DNA from: Epiperipatus broadwayi
Taxonomy: Eukaryota > Onychophora > Udeonychophora > Euonychophora > Peripatidae
Assembly (NCBI GenBank): GCA_028023455.1
Contig: JAQFVV010006272.1
Span: 2,769,127-2,833,126, forward strand
DNA length: 64,000 nt
Reading direction: 5' to 3'
Shown piece by piece: positions 62,473-64,000 of the stretch. Under the pieces are notes generated by a model that saw only the letters and a list, made by a program, of their open reading frames with translations, searched no databases and was not told the DNA's origin. The first letter of the stretch is position 1, and each line of letters opens with the position of its first letter. Both the position numbers and the translations under genes were made by a program.

Positions 62473-64000
62473 AATAATTTTAATAAGTCCGAAAATAAAG
62501 TGCAGATTGTTAAATATAGCAATATAAAGCATTGATAATATATAATCTTATTCATGAGTAAAAAAAAAGTCACTATGATAGCAATGATTTACTAATTGGT
62601 AAATTTGTATCTACATGAGAAAGTAGGTGTTATTTGTAAGTTTATTGAATTGTCTAAGTTTGATTTGTGAATGTTGTTAATATAATTATTTGGACATGTT
62701 TTCTCCATGAATAAGATTATATAAATATTTTAGCCCTATGATTTGGGTCATGTCCAGTCCACATATAACTTTAAAAAAATTTACAGGTTGTAGTCAGTTA
62801 TAGATGTCAACTATCCAATATGACTGGTAAATGGGGATTTTGCTTTTTTAATTAAGGTATGAAATAAGTTTGAAAAGTTATTTTTACCAGCACTGCCTTT
62901 AAATTGGCAAACTTGGTAATTAATATTTTTATTTATATGTTGGACTATTTTCATCACATTAACTAAAGATTGACTTTAAAAAAAAATTTAAATTTTCTTT
63001 AAATTTTCCAATTTCATTCATCTATTAATAATAGCACACATTCAATATTTAATATTAGATTATGGAAAAATGCCATTATCACAAACTGTTAACCAAACAC
63101 TGGTATATAATATGTTTTTTTTCCCATTATATCTCTGTAAAGAATTACTGGTCAGACTTTGATTATATAGTGGGTTATTTAAAGATTGTTAACTATATTT
63201 GTATAGTGTGCGTTTATGTTTGTTATTGTAACCATTAGAAGCTAGAATAAATTCTAAAAAAACCACAAACAATGGTAAAATATTACAAATGTGATCAAGT
63301 GTTACCATTATATGTAGTGTAAATGTGATATTAAAAGGTGTTACAACTAATCAATCTATTTTATATATAAAAATATTTTTTAGAGAAAAAAGGATTACTT
63401 GGATGAGTCAACCAGTCTTTAAACGTAAATGTTATTCTTTAGGCAGTATTTCACTAGCATAAAACATTATACCAACGTTCATATCAATATTTATTCAATC
63501 TGATCAAAAATATAGGAATTCCGAAAGCAGTCTTGTAAATTTTGAAATTTTAAAATATTTTGTTTACTTTTTATACAGAGAGAGAGAGAGAGCAATAAGA
63601 GTATGTACTATTTGCTTGCCAAGTGAATATAAGGTTAACTGTATATATATATATGCAAAATAATTTTTAATCAGTGAATCAAAATAAAATATCATTATAC
63701 AGTTTGGTATATAATAAACTATTTTTTTTCTTCTTATAACTACGTGTTTGTTTTTTCTCTTGTTTCGTCTTTGTTATCTTAAGACTTGGTCAAGTTTTCT
63801 ATCACATATATTACTTCTTTTTTTGAAATGTTATTTACTTTTGAAACTAAAATTAAAATTAATATTTGCCGATAATCTTCAGATTGGATGTTTCGTTTAA
63901 TATGAAAGTATTATCAATTCCTTTTTTCTTTTTCTTTTTTGTGATTTGATTTTTAATAAAGATTTTAAATATGGTTACTATTTTCTGAAAAAAAAAAATT
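62473..64000. other. A+T-rich spacer
   Basis: No gene. Contains CATTCAATATTTAATATTAG near 63040, related to the small foldback at 35.1-35.3 kb, and a (GA)n run at 63578-63593. Confidence 0.5.

Overview
The window is strongly A+T-rich animal nuclear DNA (roughly three quarters A+T by eye). It is packed with di- and trinucleotide microsatellites and with decayed or young transposable elements. No bacterial-style gene clusters, ribosomal RNA genes or convincing intact host protein genes are visible. RTE-type LINEs, Penelope-like elements (PLEs), a ZBED/hAT transposase relic, a tRNA-derived SINE and many foldback elements fit an invertebrate metazoan. I cannot name the species.

Layout. 1-8.8 kb: A+T-rich spacer with a hairpin-forming (TTA)n/(TAA)n tract, a (TA)n tract and a tiny RTE 3' tail. 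8.8-15.1 kb: two decayed coiled-coil reading frames, a probable PLE 3'-end relic and a ~350-bp (AAT)n tract. 16.6-19.5 kb: an internal RTE fragment on the minus strand, bracketed by two direct copies of a ~180-bp repeat. 20.4-22.6 kb: a PLE on the minus strand with reverse transcriptase (RT) and GIY-YIG endonuclease remains, whose 5' end is an inverted duplication. 23.0-26.8 kb: half of a foldback element and a SINE with a clear target-site duplication. 26.8-28.9 kb: the only clearly GC- and CpG-richer stretch, with two small ORFs and a possible splice donor. 29.4-35.3 kb: a dense cluster of long inverted repeats. 36.4-38.2 kb: a broken ZBED-like hAT transposase on the minus strand. 40.3-52.1 kb: two RTE LINEs and two inverted PLE copies, one PLE interrupted by the nearly intact RTE. 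52.7 kb: a second SINE copy. 58.6-59.0 kb: a foldback element. 60.4-62.5 kb: a ~353-bp tandem array ending in an inverted monomer. The rest is featureless A+T-rich DNA.

The best protein-coding object is the RTE polyprotein at 42.2-45.0 kb, with all endonuclease and RT motifs present and one frameshift near its start. The nesting at 41.8-52.1 kb can be read directly: the uninterrupted PLE at 50.4-52.1 kb shows the sequence that existed before the RTE landed in the other copy. The RTE would have supplied the retrotransposition enzymes that could also have mobilised the SINE, but that link is inference. The least explained pieces are the CpG-rich block at 27.5-28.7 kb, the recent 254-bp palindrome at 31.8-32.4 kb and the tandem array at 60.4-62.5 kb.
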